Notes: generated from the sequence alone by a model not told the origin. A DNA stretch of 64,000 nucleotides from Nymphalis io (GCF_905147045.1 NC_065901.1:4278001-4342000); one strand, 5' to 3'; counted from the stretch's first letter, positions 46,817 through 58,640 are shown. A program made the numbers and translations.

Positions 46817-48190
46817 TTTTTATTGACATTTTTGTCAAAAAATAGGAATGCAATTTACAACATACTATAATGAATTATAACAAAAATCACTATTTTTATG
46901 ATTATATATAAAAAAAAAATGATTTTTACTAAGTTCAATTATAGGTCTTCAATACATTATTTAATCACAGAAAATACAGAATATGCTAATAACGTAACCA
47001 ATAAAGTAGCTATTAAACTGTGAGGGAAAAACTCGATTGAGTAAGTTTAATTAAATAAGTTCTACATAATGACATGGAAAGTGTATAAAACAAAGGATTC
47101 CGACATGTGGTTACACTTGAACGCTTCCCGAAAAATAGTGTACAAAACCTTCTATAGTAGACTTCATAAGTACTTACTTTAGTACGTATTTTAGCGACAA
47201 AAAGGAAAGTTTTAAATTTTAGAAGTTGCTAAAGTCATGATGATTTTTTTTATTCTTATATCAAGTAATTGGATATAAACCACTAAAATTTCATAAGGAA
47301 AAACAATCGCAACAAAATAAAATAATGCTAAAATATGACATAGCGACGATAATATAAAACTTTTCACATCATTGTTATAGCAGTGTGTTTATTCTCTTTG
47401 CTAAATAGGTAAGTGTTTCATTGTAAAGTGTAGAGCTAAACAAGCCGAGTGGCGTCAAGTTAAGTCGTCGGGAAATGCTTTACTGCCTCTTAATCATGCA
47501 AGCTCTTCACGACTTGGTACTTACTGCATTTTGTTTATATTTAACTTCAACTTTTAAAAGTTCTATTTTATTCGCTTTAATTGAAATGAGGTCTTTTTAT
47601 TTAAAAACATCAAGAATTGTAAGATTATTATCTTTTTTTAAATCATAATCCATGTTATGTATTTTACAGCAATACTTTTATTAGTACAATGGTTACATTA
47701 CATGCTACTACTGATATATATTAAATAATAATAATCATACTTGATGAACAACGAAATAAAATAGCCAACATTTCAAATATAAAACGATCTTATCATTCTT
47801 ATAATCAGAGATTTTATAACATTTAAAATTATACAAGCAACAATTAATAATCCGAACAATTACAATGGTCCCCGTTAAGAAAAACGCTATATATGGCATA
47901 GTTTCACCAAATATAAAGGTTAACCTTTTTGTCTAGTTTCAACTACTAGGTAATAAAAACATCTTGTTTAAATATATATGATTTTTTAAGTATGATTAAT
48001 TAAATTAAAAACACCATGGAATCTTAATAAAACGTCCCCCCGAGGATATTGTAATTGAGTTCCGTTTTATGTAAAGAAAAAAAAGCAAACATTTAACGAC
48101 TACGGCGTTATTGAGATTTGATGGCCTGCGTTAATTTAATGACCCATGTACCGAATATTGATTAGTAACGGAGAGGCGTAACTTGGGACG

Positions 48191-48191
48191 A

Positions 48192-48232
<41 letters not shown>
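48191..48232. repeat. Composite (AC)n(AT)n(AG)n microsatellite
   Basis: Runs AACACACACACA, then about 11 AT units, then AGAGAGAGAGATA. Confidence 0.95.
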
Positions 48233-49073
48233 TATTACTTTCACTCTATTCACTACCAGGAAATTATTTTGATATTTGATGTATATTTAGGACACTGGTC
48301 TGCGCCAAATGAAATTTAAGCCAAGTTAAAAATGGTTAAGATTATTCTGGATCACAAAAGAATAAAAAACAAAGAATGAACTTCTATTTGTTATAAATAA
48401 TATATGGAATAGAATATCAAAACGCGTTTCCTACGATCGAAACTGTCAATAAAATTGAGTAAAAGCTATTTAAATTTTCAGTGACGTGTTTAAATATAAA
48501 AAAAATTTGAATATTTAAAATGTCGAGTTGTATAATAGCATTAACGTTATTAAATTTAAAATCTAGTAGCCACGTTTTGGTAATTTTCCCTATCGACATC
48601 AGTCATGAGGGGCTGTCTTCGTACAACCTCTCACTCCTAACCGCTATTACAATCGGGTCCATTTGTACATAAAGTGTTCCCGCTATTAGATTCAAGAGTA
48701 ATTAAATCGATTCCTAAGTGAATGGAACAACGGTTGAGATTAACTGATGCGTGGTTACGTGATTTTAGTTAGAAACCAAATATTGGATGATTGGTGTTTT
48801 AATCATAATTGATTAATTTTGTTTTATACTCTGAAACTTAAAAGAAATTAAAATGAATTCAAATCAAATTGGAAGACATTTAACTGGTTGTTGATCCAAG
48901 CTACTATAATAAAATAGATTTTTAATCTTAAGAGAACTTCCACATTGTAAATTATTATTTTAATTGATCAACGCTCTTTGTTTCAGATTATCTTGAGAAG
49001 ATCATTCAAAATAGCCTTGCTTTGCAGTACTAGTTGGTAATAACGAGGGTAATATTATGAGTATTGTATTTAT

Positions 49074-49444
49074 ATACTGCCTCGTTAGTCTAGTGGCTTG
49101 ATGAAAAGTCGCAGACCCGGAGGTCCTGGGTTCAATTCCCAGGTCGGGCCAATAAAAAGTTATTGGGTTTTTCTGTCAGAAAATTTTCAGTAGCAGCCCG
49201 GAGTATGGAAGTTGGAAGTGTGTACACTCCCGTGCCTCGGAAAGCACGTAAAGCCGTTGGTCCTGCGCCTGAACTCTTTCCGGTCGTGTCGGATTGCCGT
49301 CTCATCGGATTATAAGAGTTAGGGAATAGAGTGCACCTGTGTTTGTCATACACTTGTGCACTATAATATCTCCTGCGTAGTTGGCTAATCTCTCTTGAGA
49401 TTGGCCGCCGTGGCCGAAATCGGTTTGGAGGACATTATTATTAT
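49074..49444 (+). mobile_element. SINE-D, full length with 12-bp target-site duplication
   Basis: tRNA-derived head: TGCCTCGTTAGTCTAGTGG (A-box region) and GGTCCTGGGTTCAATTCCC (B-box), ending CAGGTCGGGCC. The body includes GTGCCTCGGAAAGCACGTAA, ATTATAAGAGTTAGGGAATAG and GATTGGCCGCCGTGGCCG, with a short ATT-repeat tail. An exact TATTGTATTTAT repeat flanks it at 49062-49073 and 49445-49456. The right-hand border is slightly ambiguous because the tail is itself ATT-rich. Confidence 0.9.
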
Positions 49445-49500
49445 TATTGTATTTATCCAACCCTAATGCTTGGATTAAAACTATTTTACTTTTTAATATA

Positions 49501-49762
49501 ATAGGTAGGCCACCTGATGGTAAATGGTCACAACGCCTATAGACACCGGCATTGTAAGAAGTGGTAACCATTGCTTAATTCTCCAATGCACCGCCAACCT
49601 TGGGAACTAAGATGTTATGTCCCTTGTGCCTATAATTACACTGGTTCACTCATACTTCAACCCGGAACACAACAATACCAAGTACTGCTGTTTTGCGGTA
49701 GAATATCTGATAAGTGGGTGGTACCTACCCAGACGAGCTTTTACAAAGCCCTACCACCAGTA
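49501..49762 (-). mobile_element. SINE-A, well preserved
   Basis: Reverse-oriented near-complete SINE-A: GGCCACCTGATGGTAAATGG, ATGCACCGCCAACCTTGGG, ATGTTATGTCCCTTGTGCC, ACCCGGAACACAACAATACC, GGGTGGTACCTACCCAGACG, AAAGCCCTACCACCAG. It has no long poly-T at its 3' end (left), unlike the young copies. Confidence 0.85.
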
Positions 49763-50985
49763 TCATTGTTGTGTACCGTTACAAACTGACATATGTAACT
49801 GCAGTCTCAATTATATTTCATTCTTTGTCTTTTTTTCTCGGTCTCTGTGTAGATCATAATGTTAACGCAACATTTTTTAAAGTTTATTTCAAATACGATA
49901 TTATTTACTTGCAGTTAAATTATTATGAATCGATATTTAAAATATTGGTCAACACGTGTTGATTAATAAAGTTAGTGATATAAGTCGATTTTGTAATCCC
50001 GTTATAGTAGTAGTAGTCTGTAGTCGGAAATTTGTCAATGTGTTATAACGTCTCGTCATCAATTAATTTTGAATCGTTTCTGCAATTACTTGACATTTTT
50101 ATCAAACATGTACACTATATAACACATTCTTTCATTTAAATTTAAAATAGTCAAATGTACCATCGAGTCCCTACAAAGGTAACAAGCCGCCAACCAATAA
50201 CAATTAAAATAAAGTCTTAGATATTATTTTGTTCTGCCTGTTATTAGGTTGTTTAATTCAACATACATATCTAAACCGGTAGTAAGAAGAATTATTGTTC
50301 AATGGCGGTAAACTAATTCATGAGTAGGTGGCACTTACTCAGGCAGACTTTCACCAACAGTGTACGACGGCTAATACCACCATAAATATTAAATGAATTA
50401 TTTCTTTAACAAACTGTTTATTTAATTTTATTCTTAAATATTTTAATAATAATAATAATATTTCAACATAGATTTTAACTAACAGTGAATTTTTATAATA
50501 AAGAGAATAGTAAAAATATAATATGAATATTATTGTGTGATAGACTTTTTTATAAGTACACAAACTATATACTACATGAAATAATTTGAAAAAAAAAATT
50601 AAATAAATTTTCTAATCTTTTAATTTTATTAGTTTAAGTAAGATTTTTATATAATACATTCGTTTTGTAGTGGCAATAAAATAATCTTACAGTGCGAATG
50701 CACTGTTATAGGCATAAGTAAGTTTTTCAATTGGATTGGCTCAATCAAATATAACATAGCTATACAAAGCATTGCTTGTTTGATTAGCCTTGCGCTAAAA
50801 TAACTGTTGACTGTCCTACTAAGACGTTACTTGCGCTGGCTTATACAATAAGTAAACATTTGATTCTTATATAAATCCAAAAATCACTTTCTATAAGCCT
50901 GGGCAAACAAAATATGAAAAACCTTTTAAAATAAAAAACTTTAAATTTTACAAAATTGTACACTTATTATAATTGCGGACGTACT
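49763..50985. other. AT-rich non-coding stretch
   Basis: No supported gene. A SINE-A 5' fragment is listed at 50298-50378. Confidence 0.55.
50298..50378 (-). mobile_element. SINE-A 5' fragment, degenerate
   Basis: ATGGCGGTAAACTAATTCATG, AGTAGGTGGCACTTACTCAGG and GCAGACTTTCACC match the reverse complement of the first 75 bases of SINE-A. Confidence 0.5.
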
Positions 50986-50989
50986 AAGA

Positions 50990-51190
50990 GCCGTCTCGTG
51001 TTCATTAAACACTGGAGTACCTCAAGGCGCTTTAATGAGGCTGCTACTTCTCCCTCGTTATCTCATACGTAGCCCCCTTTGTCAGAACTGCTGTAGTTAC
51101 TGTGTTTGTCCCGTTAGCCTCGCCTCACCTGAAGATATCGTTAGGAAGGAGGTACATACTATTGTTTACGCCAATAGTGCTACTGAACAG
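50990..51190 (+). pseudogene. Small jockey/CR1-like reverse transcriptase remnant
   Basis: A plus frame of about 65 codons contains NTGVPQGALMRLLLLP, matching the GVPQGS-LGPLLF block of jockey- and CR1-type reverse transcriptases. About 50 residues later, IVYANS sits where the YADD box would be. The catalytic motif is lost, and no other RT blocks flank it. It is an old fragment of a LINE family different from the two larger ones here. Confidence 0.45.
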
Positions 51191-51679
51191 TTTTAAACAC
51201 AGTTCGAAGTCGAGTATGAAGTTTTGTGTTTCACGTACAGATCGTATCTAGTAATGTTTCTTGTTTGTTATTTAAAGTATGGTTAACTACACTCCAACGT
51301 GTTGTCTTAATCATGTTGTATTTGCTCGCGCTATTTAAGCACTCACTATGCCAATTAGTATAATTATACATTTGTGTATATTAATGTCAACTATGTGATA
51401 AATGAATGTGATGAATATGAAAACATAACTTATATTTGAGTTGTTCTTAATTTATTGTTCAATTTTTCCTTAACAATGCTTAGAAAACTATTTTATGTAT
51501 ATTATATTTTACAAAATCTCATGCATCTTTGTATGCCTGATAAAGGGATTTTAAATTGATTCAATTTATTCCAACTAATGATTTATTAACTCTAGCTTCT
51601 ATTACATACACGAGTACAGGTGGATTATCTGTAAATTTTGAAGTAATATATATAAGCCTCTGCATCTTTGACAGATGAT

Positions 51680-52530
51680 TTAAGCGGCATCGCGAAGGCA
51701 CTTGCGTTCATGACTGAAAAGACCAATGCGAGAGAGGATCCTCCGGCCGCACTTCCGACAAGTGTATGCGCCCCCAGATGGGCGGGGGTTTGAAGCCCGC
51801 TCATAACGCCTAGTGCGTTTTTCTTTTAGTAGTTTAAACCAGTCATTGTCATGCTTTGATTGACCTTCGTAAATAAGGCGTCGCCACTTGGCACGGTCCT
51901 CTGCCAGTTCCTCCCATCGATTGCTAGGGATGTTAAACGCAACCATATCACGCTTAGCGCAATCTTTGTAACGGAGCATAGGCCGCCCAACAGACCTCTT
52001 TGCATCCACAACCTCTCCCAGTAGTATTTGCCTTGGAAGACGGGTCTGCTCCATTCGATGCACGTGTCCCAGCCACCGTAACCGTTTTTTTTTGAGAATG
52101 GCCATGATGCTAGGCAGCTGTGCCTTGCCTAGAACAGACTCGTTTGTCACGCGATCCTGCCATGTGATGCCCAGAATGTTCCGAAGACAGCGCAAGTGAA
52201 ATGTGTTTAGTCGGCGTTCTTGTTTTGCGTACGTTGTCCACGTTTCTGCTCCATACAAGAGTGTGCTTAGGACACATGATTGGTAAACAAGCATTTTCGT
52301 TTTTACCGTAAGGTGTCTGTTATCCCAAGCCCTTGAACAGAGCCTCCCGAACATAGAGGCTGCTTTGCCGATGCGGAAGTCGATCTCTGCATCAAGCGAG
52401 AGATTGCTTGACAAATGCGACCCAAGGTAGCAAAATTTGTTAACCACCTGTAAAGGTGCGCCGTTAAGCAAGATGACTGGTTGCTCTAAACATCCTTGCG
52501 CTAAAATAACGGTCTTCTTGCAGTTTATTT
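51680..52530 (-). pseudogene. LINE-2 ORF, C-terminal part with CCHC finger (after frameshift)
   Basis: This continues the ORF after the frameshift at about 52525. The last RT region reads KKTVILAQG then NKFCYLGSHLS, followed by the thumb/connection region (YGAETWTTYAKQERRL, RWLGHVHRM) and RSVGRPMLRYKD. It ends with a finger of spacing C-x2-C-x12-H-x3-C in the last 30 residues (CRKCGRRILSRIGLFSHERKC). The finger probably helps nucleic-acid binding during target-primed reverse transcription. The stop is at 51680. Confidence 0.85.
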
Positions 52531-54660
52531 AGACATTGAAAAGAGGTCGCACGCTCTGTCAAATTTGTCCATTAGACTCTGGAGTTGAGCTTGGTCATGA
52601 GCAACGAAGGCGGCGTCGTCAGCGAAGAGGAGACTATCTACAAATAGGTCCTCCCTGTAGCGTTTGGACTTGAGCATTGAGATGTTGTACAGCCTACCAT
52701 CGGTTCGCGTGTGTAAGTGGACGCCTTGCTGTTCATCTCCAAAAGAAACCTTCAGAAGCACCGAGAAGAATATTCCGAACAAGGTGGGGGCCAGTGCACA
52801 ACCTTGACGAACGCCACGGCGTACGTCGAATGGCGTGGATGCGTTGCCATTGTGCAGGACGGTGACTTCCATACCTTCGTGGAACGATTGCACTATCCTT
52901 AGGAGTTTTGGGGGGCATCCAATTCTGACAAGAACCGAGTACAACCCCTCTCTGCTCACGGAGTCAAAAGCCTTATTTAGGTCTACAAATGCAATGACTA
53001 GGGGGGTATGTTGCTCCCTACACTTTTCTTGTAGCTGTCTGAGTGAAAATATCATGTCGACAGTTGACCGTTGGGACCTAAAACCACATTGTGCCTCAGG
53101 GTATACGCGGTCGGCGAGCCTTTGTAGTTTGCCTAAAATGGCCCTGGCAAAGGCTTTACCGACGATGCTAAGAAGAGATATACCGCGGTAACAGTTGCAG
53201 TCGCCACGATCGCCTTTGCCTTTATAAAGAGTGACGATGTTAGCATCTCGCATATCCTGAGGGACGTAGTTTTCTTCCCAGCACTTAGCCAGGTGGTTAT
53301 GAAGGATGGGCAAGAGGCACTCAAGCTTGACGACTTCGGTGACAACATCGTCTTTTCCGGGGCTCTTTCCGCATTTGAGCTTCTTGACGGCCAGATAAAG
53401 TTCCTCTACTGTGGGTGCAACGTCTAGCTCGTGCCAAGTTGCCAGATTCGGGACAAGCTCCATTGCTTCTGGCTGAATATCCACTGGGCACGAGTAGAGC
53501 CCCTTGTAGTATTCTACCCATCTTGCCATCTGACGGGTGCTGTCTGTTATAACAGAACCGTCGGTTTCCTTGAGAGGTGCCGTCTTTTTTGGAGTAGGTC
53601 CAAGAGCTCTTTTGATGCCCGCGTACACCCCGCCAATATCCCCCGCGTTTGCGCACGCTTGGATGCTTTGGCAAAGCTCTGTCCAATACGCATTTACAAA
53701 GAAGCGCGTGCTACGCTGGAGTGAGGCTTTTGCCTTCGTGAGATCTTTACGCGTCGCATCGCAAGGGTTAAGGCGAAAATTTAAAGCGGCTTGGCGTTTC
53801 GAGTCAATCAAGGGAAGTAAGTGCTCCTCGTTTTCTTGAAACCAGTCGTAAGATTTTGCCTTTTGATAGCCAAAAATCTTGCCTGCAGTGTCAGTGAGAA
53901 GAGACTTGACTTTTTCCCATTCGACTCGCGCTGATGCCGTACTATCCCAAGTTGCAACTTCTTCGCGGACGAGTTCCCCAAATGACTCCACTACTTCCAT
54001 GTCACGAGTCTTGAAAAGATTTATCTTTTTACGACCGGGTGGCTTGGAAGAATGGACTCTTCTAGGGACAAGTCGGACTTTAGTACCAACGAGGCTGTGA
54101 TCGGTGTCACAATCGGCACTGTGAAACGCCCGCGTGTGGAGCGTTTCCCGTAGATCCCTCCTTCTTGTAAGAGCAAGGTCTAATTGGTGCCAGTGTTTAG
54201 ATCGAGGGTGCATCCACGAGACTTTCCGCATCATTTTGCCTTTAAAAAAGGTGTTGGTAACACACAGCTGGTGCCTTGAGCAAAACTCCAACAGTCGTTG
54301 TCCGTTGTCGTTAAGCTTCCCTATGCCGTGTGCACCGAGGCATTCAGGCCAGGCTGATGTGCCCTGACCGACGCGGGCATTAAAGTCACCCAAAATATGC
54401 AGTCTGTCAGTTGGATTTACCCTGCGCACTGTCTCATCGAGCTGGCCGTAGAATTGATCCTTGGTCTCGGGTTTTGAACTAAGCGTCGGTGCGTAAGCGG
54501 AAATTAGCGTGACAAAGCCGCTTTTTGTGTTTAGACGCAAGACCATAATTCGCTCGGAAACGCCTACAGGTGTTTCTATGGCGTTGATGAGATGGTTTCG
54601 AACCGCGAAACCTACACCATGCTCTCGTGTTTCCAAGGAACTCTTGCCCTTCCAGTAAAA
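52525..54660 (-). pseudogene. LINE-2 endonuclease (most) and reverse transcriptase
   Basis: About 710 open codons from the SINE junction to a TAA at 52525. Counting from the METREHGVGF methionine: endonuclease motifs YAPT (about 48-51), GDFNARVG (83-90), QLDLAL (151-156) and DTDHSLV (177-183). Then come the RT blocks GKSPGKDDV, YRGISLLSIVGKAFAR, AFVDLNKAFDSV, RGVRQGCALAP (about 607-617) and the catalytic FADD (671-674). The TAA arises from a single-base loss in an A-run; the next frame continues with homologous sequence. Apart from that frameshift and the SINE, the copy looks undamaged and so fairly young. Confidence 0.88.
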
Positions 54661-54662
54661 AG

Positions 54663-54966
54663 TTTTTTTTTTTTTTTTTTTTTTTTATAGAAAAGGAAGG
54701 CGGACGAGCATATGGGCCACCTGATGGTAAGTGGTCACCAACGCTCTTAGACATTGGCATTGTAAGAAATGTCAACCATCGCTTACATATCCAATGCGCC
54801 ACCAACCTTGGGAACTAAGATTTTATGTCCCTTGTGCCTGTAATTACACTGGCTCACTCACCCTTCAAACCGGAACACAACAATATCAAGTATTGCTGTT
54901 TTGCGGTAGAATATCTGATGAGTGGGTGGTACCTACCCAGACGAGCTTGCACAAAGCCCTACCACC
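54663..54966 (-). mobile_element. SINE-A nested in the LINE endonuclease, young copy
   Basis: A full SINE-A lies in the same orientation as its host LINE, with a tail of about 24 A residues (T-run 54663-54686). The LINE reading frame is uninterrupted on either side once the SINE is set aside: ANYT on the 5' side joins FYWKGKSS on the 3' side. Only AG, or AGT counting a tail T, is duplicated at the junction (54661-54662 and 54967-54968), which is unusually short. It is nearly identical to 13426-13720. Confidence 0.92.
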
Positions 54967-54968
54967 AG

Positions 54969-55437
54969 TGTAGTTAGCTTCACGCAAAGACCCTTCGTCT
55001 TCAGTTCTGGTCTCTTGTAAGGCTACAATATCAATATTGAGCCTTGTAAGCTCCACGTCGATACTGTAAGTTTTGCGCAGTTCTTGGGCGCAATCGGAGC
55101 TTCCGTAGGTAGGTAGGTCTGCAAGACAGATGAGCGAAGTGTCCTCTCCGTGGATGCTGCTACGCCTGGGCCTGGCGACTTTATGGCAACACGGGCTTGC
55201 CCAGTACCCATGCCACCCTCTCCTCCTCCCCAGCAGGATCCGCAGGAATGACGAGTCAATACGTGTGGTGCTGGTTTGGCCGCAGGTGACTGGCTTACGC
55301 CTAAACGGAGGCACCGCTCCGGGTTTAATATTAGTTTTCCTTCTTCTTTGGCGTGACGCTGGGATAATTTTGGGAAACAACGTATCAAGGAGAGGGGTGA
55401 GGATACTGTGATCACGGAAGATACAGGAATGTGACAC
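54969..55437 (-). pseudogene. LINE-2 ORF, N-terminal part upstream of nested SINE
   Basis: About 155 open codons upstream of the SINE. The last 30 are the start of the endonuclease (ELTRLNIDIVALQETRTEDEG, with metal-binding Glu in QETR). The preceding part is Pro/Arg/Ser-rich and less clearly domain-like. The frame is open up to a start codon at 55437. A strong endonuclease start motif (the usual TWNVRTL) is not readable in this frame, so a small frameshift around 55100-55150 is possible. Confidence 0.7.
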
Positions 55438-55545
55438 TAGTAGCTAGAGCAGTCCGGGGTCGCGTACCCGTAGTGATTCCAACCAGCTATCGGACAGATA
55501 ACTGGTAGATCCACCCTCTGGACAAAATTGAATTTTGAAGTAATA

Positions 55546-57594
55546 ATGACCATTTAAATATATGTTTTTTAAGTACATAAATACTATTTTCGGTATTACA
55601 AACAAATTGTATATTTTTATTTCCAAAAATCAAAACCATCATCAACTATTTACGTTGAAATAAATCGAAAATGTAAAATTTCGAATGAATCACGAGCCAC
55701 CGATTCCATTTCACACGTCCACCATCTCTTTCCGTTTCATTGACTGTTGCAAAAAGCTTTATCCCTATTTTGATATTTCGATCAAATGCCCCACTACTGT
55801 ATTCGATGCAATAAATTTAAAATAATCCATTTCTGACAACATTCCATGCATATAATAAAATTATAATTGCGTAAATTCTTTATTTTAAAAGATTATATAA
55901 AAGCAGTACTTTTTATATTCACAATAAAATAAATGAAAAAACATTTTTTTAATAATATATATACTTTTTATTTATACATATATAACGTACACACTTACTT
56001 GCTTTAGATATTTTAAACAAAACTAGTAGACAACATGTCACTTTAATGAAAATTGTACTGTACTGACTGACTTCTAACTGAATTGGTCTTGCAATTCTAT
56101 TATAGGGATGCAGATCACGAGATCAAAGGCTCAAAACAGACAGTCAGGCTAGGTGCGACCTTAGATTTAGACCTTATATACACCAATGTATTCGTGACTG
56201 CGCCAATCCTCGATAAAGATAACATTTATATGTTCCTTAACATAAAATAATTAGAGAGATTAGAGAAAAGCTTATGTACATTATTTACTCATCGACTTAA
56301 GGAAATACTTTGAAGCACGGGTCGACATTTCAATTGGACAATTAATTTCGTAATCAAAAATGAAGGAAGATCATGAGGAAAACTGCACATGTATGATAAA
56401 ATTCTGTCACATGAGCATCTTATCTTTAAATAAGCTTGTAATCCTTCTAAGAGAAGACCTCGTGACTCAGACAAGAGTGGGTCATTTAAGTCATGGTACT
56501 TTTTTACTTTTACAATATAATTTAGATTAGATCGCGATTAAATCGTAAAAGCATGCACGAAGCTGTTTGTTAGTATTGCTTATATATGGAGCTGGAAAAA
56601 GAATCTGATGTCAATAATTTATTATTTTCACTCCGTTCAAGCGACACCATTAGTACGTTAAGTGCTTGTTCTCGAATTTTCCATTTTGGAGATATTCGAA
56701 CAACGAGGCTTTTACGTTTGATAATAATTCTTAAAATAATGGGTTTTTTCTTCATTTAATTGGTGTATGGAGAAATATTTATACAATTCTTTATTTAAAT
56801 TATATAATATAACGGTGGGTTTAGAACTGTGGTAAATTAAGAACGATAACTATCTTATACTTCAATTAAATAATATGTAAATAAGTCGGTATATATTATG
56901 TAATTTAATGCTTATTGCTAGTCAAGCTAATCTATATTAGCACTATCTTTTAAGACTTTAACGAAAGCGCGGATAGTAAATATTGTTCAAGCGTAACGTT
57001 TATTTTTTTTATTTTGAGTAAATATAATACATAGTTTAATAAAATATAAACAAAATAAACATATACAATTTACTTTCAATCGTTATAAATCTTTTCATCG
57101 CTCCATTGCATGGAGTAAGTTAATTTAAAAATAATTTGAAATCGATATCAGTCGATACTGTCAAAGTGGTCGTAAAGGTCGTAACTAAACGAGAATGTAA
57201 CGGTAGGAGCCATTAAGGGCTGAGTTTGTAACGTAATATTTCCTTAGAAAATGTCGTATCCAAACGGTTTATGATCTTGGGCATTCTTCGGACAGCAGTT
57301 TATAATCAAGATAAAGGTCAATGGTTAAATTTAAATCAATTAAAAGTTTATCTTATGCAAAAAATATTTATAATAATATAATTATTAAACCATATATAAG
57401 AATGTTTTCTGAGTACGAAAATTGTCATTTTATTTGTATAATAATTTTATAATTATATACAAAGTATATTGTTATCTGTTATAAAATGGTAGAGTAATAT
57501 ATTATTTCGATCCTCAGCATACCTAATCCAACCACTTTAATAACTATTCCTATATTCTAATCTCCGGATCTCAAAGGCCTTTATATCTAAAACG
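55546..57594. other. AT-rich non-coding stretch
   Basis: No supported gene. Contains a decayed SINE-B (56335-56490). GC-richer patches at 55680-55790 and 57110-57260 have no convincing frames. Confidence 0.55.
56335..56490 (+). mobile_element. SINE-B, strongly degenerate
   Basis: AATGAAGGAAGATCATGAGG, AAACTGCACATGTATGATAA and AATTCTGTCACATGAGCATC keep the order of the SINE-B body. Ends are not definable. Confidence 0.5.
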
Positions 57595-57597
57595 TCA

Positions 57598-57800
57598 CAC
57601 CATCCATAGTGTGAGGACTATTATCGCGGGACTTTTTGTCCCGCCCTTTTTTGTCCCGGACAGATAGCGAATGGGTAATTGGAGACTGATCCCTTTTTGT
57701 CCTGCTACGGTTTGGGAGGGACAAAATTCCATTACCCGCGTCATTAGGTTGTGTTGTACACGCATTTGATGAGACACGTGGCTAAGTTTTGAGACTCTTG
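57598..57800. repeat. GC-richer block with repeated TTTTTGTCC motifs, possible MITE
   Basis: CGGGACTTTTTGTCCCG is a palindrome at about 57627-57643. TTTTTTGTCCCGGAC follows, then CCCTTTTTGTCCTGC, and an inverted GGGAGGGACAAAATTCC about 25 bases later. The outer pair GGGTAATTGG and CCATTACCC is also inverted. Such nested inverted motifs suggest a small foldback or MITE, or a fragment of a larger repeat. No target-site duplication was found. Confidence 0.4.
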
Positions 57801-58430
57801 GCGAAAATGTTGAATTAGATGTAGAGTACATAAAAGTATAAGGAATAAAAATCTCAAAGTTCGGTGATGTATGATTTACCATAAATTAACTAAAATTTAT
57901 TTTTTATTTAGATAATATAATATCATGATGACCTTTAAGGCTAAATTTTAGTTAATAAATATAAACCCTAAGACGTTGAAGACTGTATATTGTTAGAAAT
58001 AATATAGATTTCTTCTTATTAAAATTGAAAGGGTGTCCAAAATCATGGCATGTCTTGATGATTTGGTGGAATGATATTTGAGGACGTCGGTCAACTAACA
58101 TTTTGTTGATAGACATTAATATTTTTAAATTTAATATTCTTAGAAATAAAGACATTTGTGTCTTTAATAGTTCCGTAAAACAAATCGATCGATTAAAATA
58201 TATTATAAGGTAGTACAATAAATATAAAATTCAACTATGGGTTATTTTTGAACTCATTACGAACGACTAACCAACTCCGAAATTTAGTATAGTTTTCTGC
58301 TAGGTACAGTGTATTACTTTTATTGAACGAATGAGTTGGCGGATATACATGAGACAGAATATCATCGGACACATCTGGTGAGCTCATAAATCTGTTAAAT
58401 TTTAAGAAAAATCACATAAAACTCAGTACT
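57801..58430. other. AT-rich non-coding stretch
   Basis: No gene or repeat recognised. Confidence 0.55.
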
Positions 58431-58433
58431 GCT

Positions 58434-58640
58434 TCTTCTTCGTCGTGACACTCTTGTCAGAGCGGTCGTGGTCGCCATGAAGTATTATCAATTATTCGGC
58501 GCAGATGATATTCGCCTCACGAGCCTTCGCCTAGTGCATTCATGCAAAGGACCGCCAACAGTTGTTTTTATTTGGTCGGTCCATCGCATGGGGCGTCTTT
58601 CCACGTGGTCTGGTGCCATCCACCTTGCCTTGAATTCAGT
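58434..58640 (-). pseudogene. LINE 3'-end remnant (C-terminal RT domain plus 3' end)
   Basis: On the minus strand the frame reads RWMAPDHVERRPMRWTDQIK and then LHECTRRR. It matches the C-terminal R-P-x-x-RW-x-D pattern of LINE ORFs (compare GRPPTRWTDDL in the RTE copies). After the stop come CGACCACGACCGCTCTGAC and a GAAGAAGAAG tail at 58430-58445, as expected for a retrotransposon 3' end. This is a 5'-truncated copy of about 200 bases from a third LINE lineage. Confidence 0.55.

Larger units (their letters stand above)
46000..49061. other. AT-rich non-coding stretch
   Basis: No supported gene. Contains the 32-bp palindrome at 46748-46816 and the composite microsatellite at 48191-48232. Confidence 0.6.
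51649..55530 (-). mobile_element. Second LINE family, bounded by 15-bp target-site duplication, with nested SINE
   Basis: An exact AATTTTGAAGTAATA repeat at 51634-51648 and 55531-55545 encloses the whole unit. Without the nested SINE (54663-54966) the element is about 3.58 kb. In sense order it has a 5' leader or N-terminal region, AP-endonuclease, reverse transcriptase, a C-terminal domain with a CCHC finger, and a short 3' end with TATATA. Sequence character (SKHWHQLDLALTRR, YRGISLLSIVGKAFAR) matches a LINE group common in invertebrates and fishes whose clade I cannot fix from memory. Whether 55530 is the natural 5' end or a truncation is open. Confidence 0.92.

Noticed and set aside
49080..49150. 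Possible functional tRNA gene
   Set aside because: The A- and B-box-like sequence is the head of SINE-D. The cloverleaf is not intact, and a 12-bp duplication brackets the whole SINE.
51680..52471. Separate zinc-finger host gene
   Set aside because: It is the C-terminus of the LINE ORF after a single-base frameshift, inside the same target-site duplication.
54731..54973. Open frame of about 80 codons identical to one at 13267-13659
   Set aside because: Both are translations of SINE-A. The identity reflects recent SINE copies, not a conserved protein.
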